A model generated the notes under the pieces. It made no database searches. It worked only from the letters and a program-made list of their open reading frames with translations, and had not been told where the DNA came from. A DNA stretch of 53,762 bases from Nanobdellati archaeon (GTDB lineage Archaea > EX4484-52 > GLR71), in NCBI GenBank assembly GCA_019429005.1, contig JAHYJR010000007.1:1-53762 (forward strand). Reading direction: 5' to 3'. Position numbers and translations under genes: made by a program. Positions 1-7,675 of this stretch are shown here, piece by piece; within the stretch, counting starts at the first letter, position 1; each line of letters begins with the position of its first letter.

Positions 1-155
1 TAAACTATCAAACTTAAACTATCAAACTTAAACTATCAAACTTAAACTATCAAACTTAAACTATCAAACTTAAACTATCAAACTTAAACTATCAAACTTA
101 AACTATCAAACTTAAACTATCAAACTTAAACTATCAAACTTTAATTATCAATCTT
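1..155. repeat. 14-bp tandem repeat at the 3' end of the mre11-like gene
   Basis: Ten perfect copies of AAACTATCAAACTT run from position 2 to 141 and probably continue beyond the left edge. A diverged eleventh copy with three mismatches (142-155) encodes the last codons of the neighbouring minus-strand gene, and the stop codon (141-143) lies at the junction. There are no spacers, so this is not a CRISPR array. It looks like a slippage array seeded by the gene end. Confidence 0.95.
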
Positions 156-1370
156 ATAATTATCCATTATCATAGACTCAGCCTTATCTATATCCCCTTC
201 TGATAACAGATTAAACAGCCCATATATTTCAATATCAAGCTTTAATTCTTTAGCTTTTGATTTCAATATATCAAGACCAAGGTCATCTATAGACATACGA
301 TTCTCACGCATATCATTAAAGAGTTCAATCTTTTTCTTTAGATCTTTATTTTCAAGATTATTCTTTATAGACAGTATAATATCTGGATGAGTTTTAGACA
401 TATCCGAAAAAAGCATTTTTTCACTATGATCCACAACACCATTAATTTTTATGCGTACAATTGGTTTTTTATTATATTTTTGATCTTCAATCTGTTGAAT
501 CTCATCTAAAACTTTATTTTTAATCATCTTAGAATCAAGACCAGTACAATCAATCTCACAATATATGATTGGTCTTGTATTTTTAAGTTCAACAAAATCC
601 ATTTTCCTTGTAACAGTATCAAGTATAAACACACCCTTAGGTGTTTCAGATTCACTTTTCCTTATCTGTGTTGTAACTGTTGAACCTGGCAAAAGAAGAA
701 TTGTCTTATTATCACGACCAATCATAGACATATTTGACCAATGTATATGACCATTTATAATCATATCATAACCTTTAGGTAAATCTTCAAGATCTAATGC
801 GGGCGTATGCTCATCTGTATACATATATTGTTTCAAAGACTGATGCATCATAAAAACATTAAATGCACCCTCAATAGGTTTAGGTTCAAGCTTTTCAAGT
901 ATCTGCTTAGTATATCCTTCAGGAACACCACTCATGCCATATATAGCAACAATCTCACATGTCACTTTATCCTTATATACAACATAGTCACCATGAAGAT
1001 GTATTACAAAACCAGTATTATCAAGAAGTTCAATAGGATTAACTTGCCCTTTACCACGCCTTTCATGAGTACCGTGTATTGCAACTACAGGAATACCTGC
1101 TTTATTAAATTTATGAACTTTATTTTTTTTTGAAATTTCTAAAATCTCAAGATTAGATGAATTAAACTTTGGTATAAAAAATAATTTTAACGCTTCAGAC
1201 CATACTTCCTGTTTAGGTACTCTTGAATCAAACAAATCACCTGCAAGAAGTATAAGATCACAATCTAAAGATATCTCAAATGCCTCTTTTGCCTGAACAT
1301 ATGCATCCGAAGCAAGCTCATTATCATAATTGTAACCAAAATGAGTATCTGAAAAAATCGCGATTTTCAT
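141..1370 (-). CDS. Mre11/SbcD-like metallophosphoesterase (DNA repair nuclease)
   Basis: This 409-aa protein is a calcineurin-type phosphoesterase of the Mre11/SbcD group, expected to be an Mn-dependent nuclease in double-strand break processing. Visible metal-binding motifs are SDTH (7-10), GDLFD (44-48), GTHE (100-103, where the usual motif is GNHD/E), MMHQS (174-178) and GHIH (207-210). An Mre11-like capping region follows to about residue 300, and the C-terminus is short and charged. Start is the ATG at 1370; no strong ribosome-binding box is visible. Its 365-bp upstream region holds two dyad structures and a motif shared with recJ and a DNA glycosylase gene. A rad50 partner is not in the window. 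The Asn-to-Thr change may be a subfamily trait. Nuclease class is fairly sure; Mre11 orthology is likely but not proven. Confidence 0.8.
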   Translation of the reverse strand: MKIAIFSDTHFGYNYDNELASDAYVQAKEAFEISLDCDLILLAGDLFDSRVPKQEVWSEALKLFFIPKFNSSNLEILEISKKNKVHKFNKAGIPVVAIHGTHERRGKGQVNPIELLDNTGFVIHLHGDYVVYKDKVTCEIVAIYGMSGVPEGYTKQILEKLEPKPIEGAFNVFMMHQSLKQYMYTDEHTPALDLEDLPKGYDMIINGHIHWSNMSMIGRDNKTILLLPGSTVTTQIRKSESETPKGVFILDTVTRKMDFVELKNTRPIIYCEIDCTGLDSKMIKNKVLDEIQQIEDQKYNKKPIVRIKINGVVDHSEKMLFSDMSKTHPDIILSIKNNLENKDLKKKIELFNDMRENRMSIDDLGLDILKSKAKELKLDIEIYGLFNLLSEGDIDKAESMIMDNYKIDN

Positions 1371-1580
1371 ACAAAATGATTACAATATAAATTATAAAAA
1401 ACTGATTATTATTAAAAAAACTGAAAAAAAATATTATGTATAACTAAGAACGTATTTGAACAACAATAAAATAATAGTCTATATAATTGATACAAAAAAT
1501 ACGAAAGATTGTATAATATATACAATAATAGAATATTTCAGTGAGGCAAATATATATAGAGAATTAAACAATTAATAAAC

Positions 1581-1622
1581 AGATATGTTACATATGCAAC
1601 ATGTTGCGTTACTTACATATCT
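1581..1622. promoter_or_regulatory. 42-bp dyad upstream of the mre11-like gene
   Basis: Outer arms AGATATGT (1581-1588) and ACATATCT (1615-1622) are perfect inverted repeats, and the core GCAACATGTTGC (1596-1607) is a perfect 12-bp palindrome with exactly the same centre; the 7 nt between core and arms do not pair. It could be an operator for a dimeric protein or an RNA hairpin. It lies 211 bp before the mre11-like start, next to the structured element at 1626-1725. Confidence 0.6.
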
Positions 1623-1625
1623 ACT

Positions 1626-1725
1626 GTGGTTGGGTGGATAGAAAAAAATTTCAAGGAAATGTTCCAAATATCTCACTTAAGAGATTAAAGATTTATGCTT
1701 TTCAGTCCACCTAATCCAGGGGTTC
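1626..1725. other. Structured element E1 with shared CTGGATTAGG motif
   Basis: An unusually G+C-rich outer stem pairs 1628-1638 (GGTTGGGTGGA) with 1706-1717 (TCCACCTAATCC, one bulged T). Inside are two small hairpins, GGAA/TTCC (1655-1665) and ATCTC/GAGAT (about 1670-1685). The 5' end GTGGTT(G/A)GG and the 3' end CACCTAATCCAGGG recur in element E2 (21393-21463). The strand cannot be decided. It may be a small RNA or a control region of the mre11-like gene. The rest of 1371-1735 is A+T-rich leader sequence. Confidence 0.5.
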
Positions 1726-1735
1726 TAAACAATTT

Positions 1736-2293
1736 TTAATTTTTCTTATTACTTTTTTTAATTTTAACTTTTTTCTTTTGATATTCTGTAAAAAAATCAA
1801 TCTCTGAATTTAACGATTTTATAAGATCTGGATTATCATTATTATCAGATATAGCCTGTTTAAGATAATCTAAAGTATATTTAAGATTTAAACCGCCATT
1901 ATGTACTTTTAATGCGTTTTTCTTAATTTCTTTAAGTTTCCTTGCAAGTTCCATCTTATGCATCTTATTTTGTTTATTTTCACTCCGTTCAATAGTATAA
2001 TCTTTTATACCTTGTTTAAATGCCGATTTGGCACCAAGAAAGAAAAAATGCGATGCAATATTTACTTTTTTAATCTTATCAATATTTTCTTTAACTTTAT
2101 ATACACTCCAAATAGGAAAAAAGAAAGAATCCTGAATATTTCTTGCCATAATGCTTAACTGTGTCTGTTTTTTAAGGACTTTATCTTTCTTACGAGATTC
2201 TTTCAAAAATAAGACTTCTTTTTCATTTTTATTAACTGTATCAGTCTCAGATGTATTATCTTTAATATCTTCATTAGTATCATCATTAACCAT
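1736..2293 (-). CDS. Lys-rich hypothetical protein
   Basis: About 185 aa, not recognised. The N-terminal 45 residues are acidic/polar and probably disordered. Residues 50-90 are more hydrophobic and aromatic (FFFPIW, HFFFLG) and could be a membrane-associated or buried segment. The remainder is predicted helical and Lys-rich, ending in a basic tail. The ATG at 2293 is preferred; an in-frame TTG at 2302 would add three residues. It stands alone, divergent from proS, with element E1 just beyond its stop codon. Probably lineage-restricted. Confidence 0.6.
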   Translation of the reverse strand: MVNDDTNEDIKDNTSETDTVNKNEKEVLFLKESRKKDKVLKKQTQLSIMARNIQDSFFFPIWSVYKVKENIDKIKKVNIASHFFFLGAKSAFKQGIKDYTIERSENKQNKMHKMELARKLKEIKKNALKVHNGGLNLKYTLDYLKQAISDNNDNPDLIKSLNSEIDFFTEYQKKKVKIKKSNKKN

Positions 2294-2437
2294 AAAAATC
2301 AAACCATATAGATATTTAGTACATTAAATATATTTATATCCTATATTAATATAAAAATAAAACAAAATAAATCATATCAATCATATAAAGATTAAAATAT
2401 AAATATCAACACACAAAACTGAGATAAGGTGTAATAT

Positions 2438-3895
2438 ATGACACAGAATGCAAACGACCTAGGGATTACAATTAAAAAAGAAGATAACTTTAGCGAATGG
2501 TATCTTGAAGTAGTTAGAAAAGGTAAATTCAAAGATCAAAGAACACCTATTAAAGGTCTAGATGTATTTATGCCATGGGGTTATGCATTATGGGAAAAAA
2601 TACAAGAAAACATCAATTTAAGTCTCAAAAAAATGGATGTTAAAAATATGTATTTTCCGCTATTAATACCTGAAAGTCTCTTAAAAAAAGAAGAAGAACA
2701 TTTTAAAGGATTTACAGTTGAGGCTGCAACCGTAACAGAAGTTGGAAAAACAAAATTAAATGAAAAACTTATAATAAGACCAACATCAGAAACAATAATG
2801 TATCATATGTTTTCACAGTGGATCAGAAGTTACAGGGATTTACCTCTTAAAATCAACCAATGGTGCAATGTAATTAGATGGGAAACAAAAGCAACAAAAC
2901 CATTTATAAGAGACAGAGAATTCTTATGGCAAGAAGGTCATACGGCACATGAAACAAGAGAAGACGCAGTAGAGCAAGTTAATAATTCGGTTGAAATGTA
3001 TTCAAAACTTTATGAAATGCTTGCACTTTCAGCACTTGAACTTCAACGTACACCCGCAGATACTTTTGCAGGTGCTGATTATACAGTTGCTTTAGATACA
3101 CTTGTAGACGACGGAAAAGTATTCCAAGGTCCAGGTACCCACCTTCTTGGACAAAATTTTTCAAAACCATTTGATGTCAAATTTGAAAACAAAAATGAAA
3201 AAACCGAATATGTATGGCAAACAAGTTGGGGTGTATCAACAAGACAAATCGGTGGAATACTTATGCAACATGGCGACAATAAAGGTGCTGTACTACCACC
3301 ACAGATTGCACCAATACAAGTTGTAATTACACCTATAATATTCAAAAATAAAAAAGAACCAGTCATAAAAGCTTCAGAAAAACTTCTAAAACAGCTTGAA
3401 AAAATAGGAATACGCACAGAAATTGATCAACGAGAAGAATATTCTTCAGGGTTCAAATTCAATGAATGGGAACTAAAAGGTGTACCTATACGAATTGAGA
3501 TTGGTCCAAGAGATGTTGAAAACTCGCAAACAATTGCTGTACGTCGAGATACTGGAGAAAAAATAACAATAAAAGAAAATGATAGCAAACACATCGAAAA
3601 AATACTTGATGACATACAAAATGCTCTTAAAACTAAAGCAAAAAACGATCTTTACGACAAAATATTTAATACAAAAGACAAAGCTGAATTTGATAAAATA
3701 ATAAAATCAAAGAAAGGTGGTTTTATAAGAGCAAATTGGTGCGGTAATCCTGTTTGTGAAAAAAAGGTCAAAGAAGATACAAATGGTGTTGAAATCAGAG
3801 GTACATTATATAACAAAAAAGAAAAAGTGTTTGGTACCTGCCTATATTGCAATAAAGAGGCAAAAGAAGTAGTATATCTTGCAAAAGCATACTAA
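2438..3895 (+). CDS. proS: Prolyl-tRNA synthetase, archaeal/eukaryotic type
   Basis: Class II synthetase of 485 aa that charges tRNA-Pro in the cytoplasm. Residues 15-60 match the start of the archaeal/eukaryote-like ProRS catalytic core (NFSEWYLEVVRKGKF). Motif 2 is in RWETKATKPFIRDREFLWQEGHTAH, and the prolyl-adenylate site segment GPGTHLLGQNFSKPFDV and motif 3 (GGILMQHGD) are present. The anticodon-binding domain follows, then a C-terminal zinc-type domain with C-x4-C and C-x2-C pairs (about 434-470). The protein ends in tyrosine, a hallmark of this ProRS type. The length is normal and no editing insert is seen. The ATG at 2438 follows AAGGTGTAATAT, a good ribosome-binding box. Monocistronic by appearance. 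Confidence 0.97.
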   Translation: MTQNANDLGITIKKEDNFSEWYLEVVRKGKFKDQRTPIKGLDVFMPWGYALWEKIQENINLSLKKMDVKNMYFPLLIPESLLKKEEEHFKGFTVEAATVTEVGKTKLNEKLIIRPTSETIMYHMFSQWIRSYRDLPLKINQWCNVIRWETKATKPFIRDREFLWQEGHTAHETREDAVEQVNNSVEMYSKLYEMLALSALELQRTPADTFAGADYTVALDTLVDDGKVFQGPGTHLLGQNFSKPFDVKFENKNEKTEYVWQTSWGVSTRQIGGILMQHGDNKGAVLPPQIAPIQVVITPIIFKNKKEPVIKASEKLLKQLEKIGIRTEIDQREEYSSGFKFNEWELKGVPIRIEIGPRDVENSQTIAVRRDTGEKITIKENDSKHIEKILDDIQNALKTKAKNDLYDKIFNTKDKAEFDKIIKSKKGGFIRANWCGNPVCEKKVKEDTNGVEIRGTLYNKKEKVFGTCLYCNKEAKEVVYLAKAY

Positions 3896-3901
3896 AAGGA
3901 A

Positions 3902-4381
3902 TTATCTATTACGGCGATCCCATAGTTCATGTGCTAAGATATTTGAAAATGTCCCACCAAGAAAGGCAAGAGTCACTTGATTTACACTGCCACCATCAAT
4001 ATGGATATTACTAACATAATTATAAACTGGTTTTAAAATATTAGTATAGATAGACTCAAAACAAATGTCTTTATACTCATTTACTCCGTATAAAAACATT
4101 TCACAATTTCCAATAAAAGGCTCCAAAATATCATTATCAACACCATCAAACAAATATGACGCAAATGATATGTCTGACATATCAAAATCACTTTGTTTTA
4201 CAAAAACACCCAATGCAAGAATACCAACACCAAAAGCAACTTTATTATAAGATTTATATGATTTTTTAGAACGCAATTTTAAACAATCATAATTAAAATC
4301 AGGATTTCCAAAAATATTATCTTTATAACCCATCCAACCACAAAAATAATTTATCAAACAAGTCTTTATGATATTTAGCAA
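3902..4381 (-). CDS. Hypothetical protein with one hydrophobic helix
   Basis: Up to 159 aa, not recognised. A hydrophobic helix (VAFGVGILALGVFV, near residue 50) could be a membrane anchor. The rest is acidic and aromatic and ends in a basic tail (WDRRNR). The start is uncertain: a TTG at 4381 has a G-rich stretch directly abutting it, and an ATG at 4333 (MGYKDN) gives 143 aa. It is convergent with proS, the stop codons being only 6 bp apart. Reality as a gene is likely from length and composition, but no family was recognised. Confidence 0.5.
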   Translation of the reverse strand: MLNIIKTCLINYFCGWMGYKDNIFGNPDFNYDCLKLRSKKSYKSYNKVAFGVGILALGVFVKQSDFDMSDISFASYLFDGVDNDILEPFIGNCEMFLYGVNEYKDICFESIYTNILKPVYNYVSNIHIDGGSVNQVTLAFLGGTFSNILAHELWDRRNR

Positions 4382-4570
4382 CCACTTACGATAGTGACTA
4401 ACTGATTTTTTACTAATATCACACTATAACATTATGTTTAATAGATTGATATAATATGCATAAGTCAATCACAAGAATACTTATAAAGACCACAAAATAT
4501 ATAAATAAATAGTCATTTTTCCGAAACATTTATAAAGCTTTTTTTAAATATTAGATAAACTGACATATAA

Positions 4571-4587
4571 GACCAAAATATTTAAAA
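4571..4587 (+). promoter_or_regulatory. Likely TFB gene promoter (BRE/TATA)
   Basis: GACCAAA followed by ATATTTAAAA (4578-4587) has the form of an archaeal BRE/TATA box. It predicts a start site near 4610 and a leader of about 40 nt before the ATG at 4651. A second candidate, TTTATAAA at 4529-4536, lies further upstream. The region 4382-4650 holds no gene. Confidence 0.5.
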
Positions 4588-4650
4588 AGATATCTGTTAG
4601 TTTAATTTATTACTATTAAATAATACATAATTAATTTTAAGGTGCTCATT

Positions 4651-5613
4651 ATGGAAATAGAAAATACTAAATGTCCCGAATGTGGATTTAATAATTTTGA
4701 AAGAGACGAATCAAAAGGTGAACTCATTTGTATGAAATGCGGTGCAATCGTAAATATAGATATGGTTGACACTAGCCCTGAATGGAGAGCATTTGATGTC
4801 GAACAGAAATCAAAAAGAACACGAACTGGAGCACCAATGACCTTTACAAAACACGATAAGGGTTTTTCAACAGAAATCGGAAGCAGTACAGCAGAATTAT
4901 ATAAGGTTCCTGTTAAAAAAAGAGCACAATATTATAGGCTTAGAAAATGGCACAAAAGACTTACAAAATCAAAAGATAGAAACTTGAGTTATTCTTTCTC
5001 TGAACTTGTAAGACAGATTTCATATTTAAATCTAAGTTCAAGCGTTCATGAAGAAGTCGCAAGACTCTATGAAAAAGCAGTAACAAAAGGTCTTGTGAGA
5101 GGACGTTCAATGGAAAGCATAATCACAGCATTGATATATGCAATTGCTAGAGAACATGGAAGTCCAAGAACTCTTTCAGAACTTTCTGCAGCATCCGGTA
5201 TTGAAAAAAGAGAAATCGGAAGAGCTTACAGATACATTGCAAGAGAACTTAAGATTAGAATATTACCTGCAACAGCAAAAGAATACATACCAAGATTTTC
5301 AAGTCTTTTAGGTCTTTCAGGCGAAGTTCAAGCAAGATCTAAAGAAATACTTGACAAAGCAGCAGACGAAGATATCATCTCTGGAAAAGGTCCAACAGGT
5401 ATTGCAGCTTCAGCATTATATATAGCTGCAGTTCTAGGTGGCGAGAAAAGAACACAGAGAGATATAGCAGATGTTGTCGGTGTAACTGAAGTTACTATTC
5501 GGAACAGGTATAAAGATCTTGTCGAAAAATTAGGAATCGAAGAAGAAGTCGAGAAGAAAGCAGCTGAGACTGAAAAACGTCAGAACAAAAGGGTTGAAGA
5601 TAAAATTCTTTAA
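4651..5613 (+). CDS. tfb: Transcription initiation factor TFB
   Basis: This 320-aa protein recruits archaeal RNA polymerase to TBP-bound promoters. The N-terminal zinc ribbon has Cys pairs at 8/11 and 27/30. It is followed by the conserved B-reader/B-linker segment (SPEWRAFD) and two cyclin-like repeats (about 120-210 and 215-310). The second repeat carries the BRE-contacting helix-turn-helix (TQRDIADVVGVTEVTIRNRY). The ATG at 4651 is chosen because GGTGC sits 5 nt upstream. The last 15 residues are highly charged. No second TFB is in the window. Assignment is secure. Confidence 0.97.
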   Translation: MEIENTKCPECGFNNFERDESKGELICMKCGAIVNIDMVDTSPEWRAFDVEQKSKRTRTGAPMTFTKHDKGFSTEIGSSTAELYKVPVKKRAQYYRLRKWHKRLTKSKDRNLSYSFSELVRQISYLNLSSSVHEEVARLYEKAVTKGLVRGRSMESIITALIYAIAREHGSPRTLSELSAASGIEKREIGRAYRYIARELKIRILPATAKEYIPRFSSLLGLSGEVQARSKEILDKAADEDIISGKGPTGIAASALYIAAVLGGEKRTQRDIADVVGVTEVTIRNRYKDLVEKLGIEEEVEKKAAETEKRQNKRVEDKIL

Positions 5614-5639
5614 TCACTTTTTTTATTTTTCTTTAATCT

Positions 5640-5722
5640 ATTTTTTTATTTTTTTTATAATAAAATTTTAGATTTTTTTTATTTTTTTTATAATAAAATT
5701 TTAGATTTTTTTTATTTTTTAA
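5640..5722 (+). terminator. T-rich termination region with a 33-bp duplication
   Basis: Beginning about 25 nt after the TFB stop codon are long oligo-T runs, the usual archaeal termination signal. A 33-bp unit containing ATAATAAAATTTTAG starts at 5657 and is repeated at 5690. The rest of 5614-6006 holds no supported gene apart from the promoter at 5931-5942. Confidence 0.55.
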
Positions 5723-5930
5723 TAATCACTTTTTATTTTAAGCATTTTAATTCTATTTTAGACAATATTTAACATTTTTATTTGATCATATATCATATTC
5801 TCAAAAAAAAGGACATTTAATTTCAAATACAAGCGTTTTAAGACCTTTAAATTAGATATTTTAAACTTCTTTTTAATACCAAACCTATATTATTTAATTT
5901 ATTTGTTACTATTATATACTAAATTATAGA

Positions 5931-5942
5931 AAACTTTATAAA
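5931..5942 (+). promoter_or_regulatory. TATA box for the small gene at 6007
   Basis: AAACTTTATAAA preceded by purine-rich AGA is a good archaeal BRE/TATA match and predicts initiation near 5965, about 40 nt before the ATG at 6007. Confidence 0.5.
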
Positions 5943-6006
5943 CAGAAGAAGTTAATATAATTTTACTAACTAAGAGTAACAATTAAATATGATTTATGGT
6001 GATTTT

Positions 6007-6204
6007 ATGGAAGTTGATCAGGTAAAAACAATGATGCGTTTGGCTAAAGAATCGGGTAACTTAAGAGATCTTGAGAGACTTGAAAAGATTATGAAATTTC
6101 AAACACCTAATTTCAGGTATCCTGAAAAAAGAAGAAGATCTCTATTTGGAAATAATTTCTGGGAAACAGCAATTAAAAACAACAGAATTACACCAAGAGA
6201 TTAA
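6007..6204 (+). CDS. Small basic hypothetical protein (65 aa)
   Basis: Not recognised. An N-terminal helix (MEVDQVKTMMRLAKESG) is followed by a charged helix and a basic C-terminal half with an RRRS cluster and aromatic residues. The ATG at 6007 has GGTGA 4 nt upstream and so is preferred over an in-frame ATG at 5989. A TATA box lies at 5931-5942. It precedes another tiny gene (6304) that has its own ribosome-binding box, so both are probably expressed. DNA or RNA binding is only a guess from charge. Confidence 0.65.
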   Translation: MEVDQVKTMMRLAKESGNLRDLERLEKIMKFQTPNFRYPEKRRRSLFGNNFWETAIKNNRITPRD

Positions 6205-6303
6205 ACAAAAACAGATAGAAACAACACAAAATTAGATTACTACAATAATTTTTTAAAAAAATAGTAATCACAACATAAAAAAATATACATAAACGGTGTG
6301 AAA

Positions 6304-6435
6304 ATGACAAAATTATTTGAACTAATTAAAAAAAATATTGACGAACTAAATAATAAATCTGAAACAGATATGGCAAAACATATTATGTCTAAAGTAAATA
6401 AACAAATTATCAAAAAGATTGCAACAACAGCTTAA
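6304..6435 (+). CDS. Small hypothetical protein (43 aa)
   Basis: A 43-codon reading frame starts at an ATG with GGTGT 4 nt upstream, the standard ribosome-binding spacing in this window. The peptide is Lys/Asn/Ile-rich and predicted helical, with no cysteines or membrane segment. Its stop codon is 3 nt from the convergent trm1 end. No family recognised; the strong ribosome-binding site is the main support. Confidence 0.5.
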   Translation: MTKLFELIKKNIDELNNKSETDMAKHIMSKVNKQIIKKIATTA

Positions 6436-6438
6436 TTA

Positions 6439-7614
6439 TTATTTTTTATCTTGAATCGATAAAATAAGCTCAGTTACATCTGCATCAGTTCTAATTCCAG
6501 TCGGTGTAAAATGAGTTTTTGATACAGAAAAACCTAGAGATTTTAGTTTTTCAATAATTATATCCATCTTAGGTATACTAAGACTATTTTTCTTACAAAA
6601 ATCATGCAAATCATAAAATAAATAATTAATCTTTGATTCTTCCATTACAAGATTAAGAAATTTATACATTTTAACAACATTCTTATCTTCACTCAATTCA
6701 GAATCAAAATTATCAAGAACAGACTTTAAAAAAGGGGAATCTGACATAGATCCAATCCATAAAGGTCCACCCGTCTGAATTGTTTTAGAGCATTTAGGGC
6801 ACGTAATTAAAGACTTGTCACTAGATAAAAACGTTCTAAACCCACAATGTGTGCAGTACGCAACATACCCTATATTTTTAAGTGAATTATCTGTTTTAGT
6901 CTTACCTTTTGTTGCAATTGCAAATATTCTAAAATAATGTTGATCTGAAAAACTCAATACTGGCATAAAAGCCTTATCATATCTTGAAACTGCAAAAGCT
7001 ACCTGACCCATAAGAATCCTAAGGCCAACTTCATGCATAATATCATGATGTAATGGCCTTGCACCATATTTTCTAAAACAAGCTTTGGGATAAGTACCAG
7101 AAAGTGGTGCAGTATCAGTTGCAGTAACAGCAATCATTGAATATCTACTTAAAGCCCTTGCAGCAGAATCCAAAAATATATTAGGCGAACCAAAAGGATC
7201 AATATCAACAAAATCAATTGAATCTTTATATCCTGATAAAAATTCATTTGCATCTAATAGAGAAAATTCAAGAGAATCAACATCATTTAAGATAGCATTC
7301 TCTTTTGCAAGATCTAATGCGGTTGGATTAAGATCATTAAGATAAACAACATCGCAACCAGATTCTTTCCTATATCGTATACCTCTAACACCTGATGCAC
7401 AAAAGACATCTGCAGCAAAAAAAGGATGTACTTTATCTTTTGTTTCTAATAACTTATTTTTTTGAGCTGAAAACTCATTCAATACAATAACAGATATATC
7501 CCTATTTAACCTCATCAAAGGGTTATAAAATACAGAATCCGACTTCTTGATATCTCCAGAATATATTCTAAATGAACATTTGCCTTCAATAATTTTTTGA
7601 GATTTATCTGCCAT
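6439..7614 (-). CDS. trm1: tRNA (guanine(26)-N2)-dimethyltransferase Trm1
   Basis: About 391 aa. Makes m2,2G at position 26 of tRNAs using SAM. The N-terminal part matches Trm1 (SVFYNPLMRLNRDISV). The SAM-binding Rossmann fold shows FCASGVRGIRYRKESG and YLNDLNPTALDLAKEN, and the catalytic motif is DIDPFGSP. The segment TATDTAPLSGTYPKAC is diagnostic. A zinc-binding insert has two C-x2-C pairs (CTHCGF and CPKC). The ATG at 7614 is preferred; ATG 7623 and TTG 7635 are in-frame alternatives. Convergent with a small + strand gene. Confidence 0.95.
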   Translation of the reverse strand: MADKSQKIIEGKCSFRIYSGDIKKSDSVFYNPLMRLNRDISVIVLNEFSAQKNKLLETKDKVHPFFAADVFCASGVRGIRYRKESGCDVVYLNDLNPTALDLAKENAILNDVDSLEFSLLDANEFLSGYKDSIDFVDIDPFGSPNIFLDSAARALSRYSMIAVTATDTAPLSGTYPKACFRKYGARPLHHDIMHEVGLRILMGQVAFAVSRYDKAFMPVLSFSDQHYFRIFAIATKGKTKTDNSLKNIGYVAYCTHCGFRTFLSSDKSLITCPKCSKTIQTGGPLWIGSMSDSPFLKSVLDNFDSELSEDKNVVKMYKFLNLVMEESKINYLFYDLHDFCKKNSLSIPKMDIIIEKLKSLGFSVSKTHFTPTGIRTDADVTELILSIQDKK

Positions 7615-7675
7615 AAGAATCATAATAGAAATCAAATATAAAAATCTTAGTAAAAATTAAAAAAAATCACTTATT

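Noticed and set aside
1-155. Possible CRISPR-like repeat array at the left edge
   Set aside because: Units are contiguous 14-mers with no spacers and merge with the end of a coding region; it is a simple tandem repeat.
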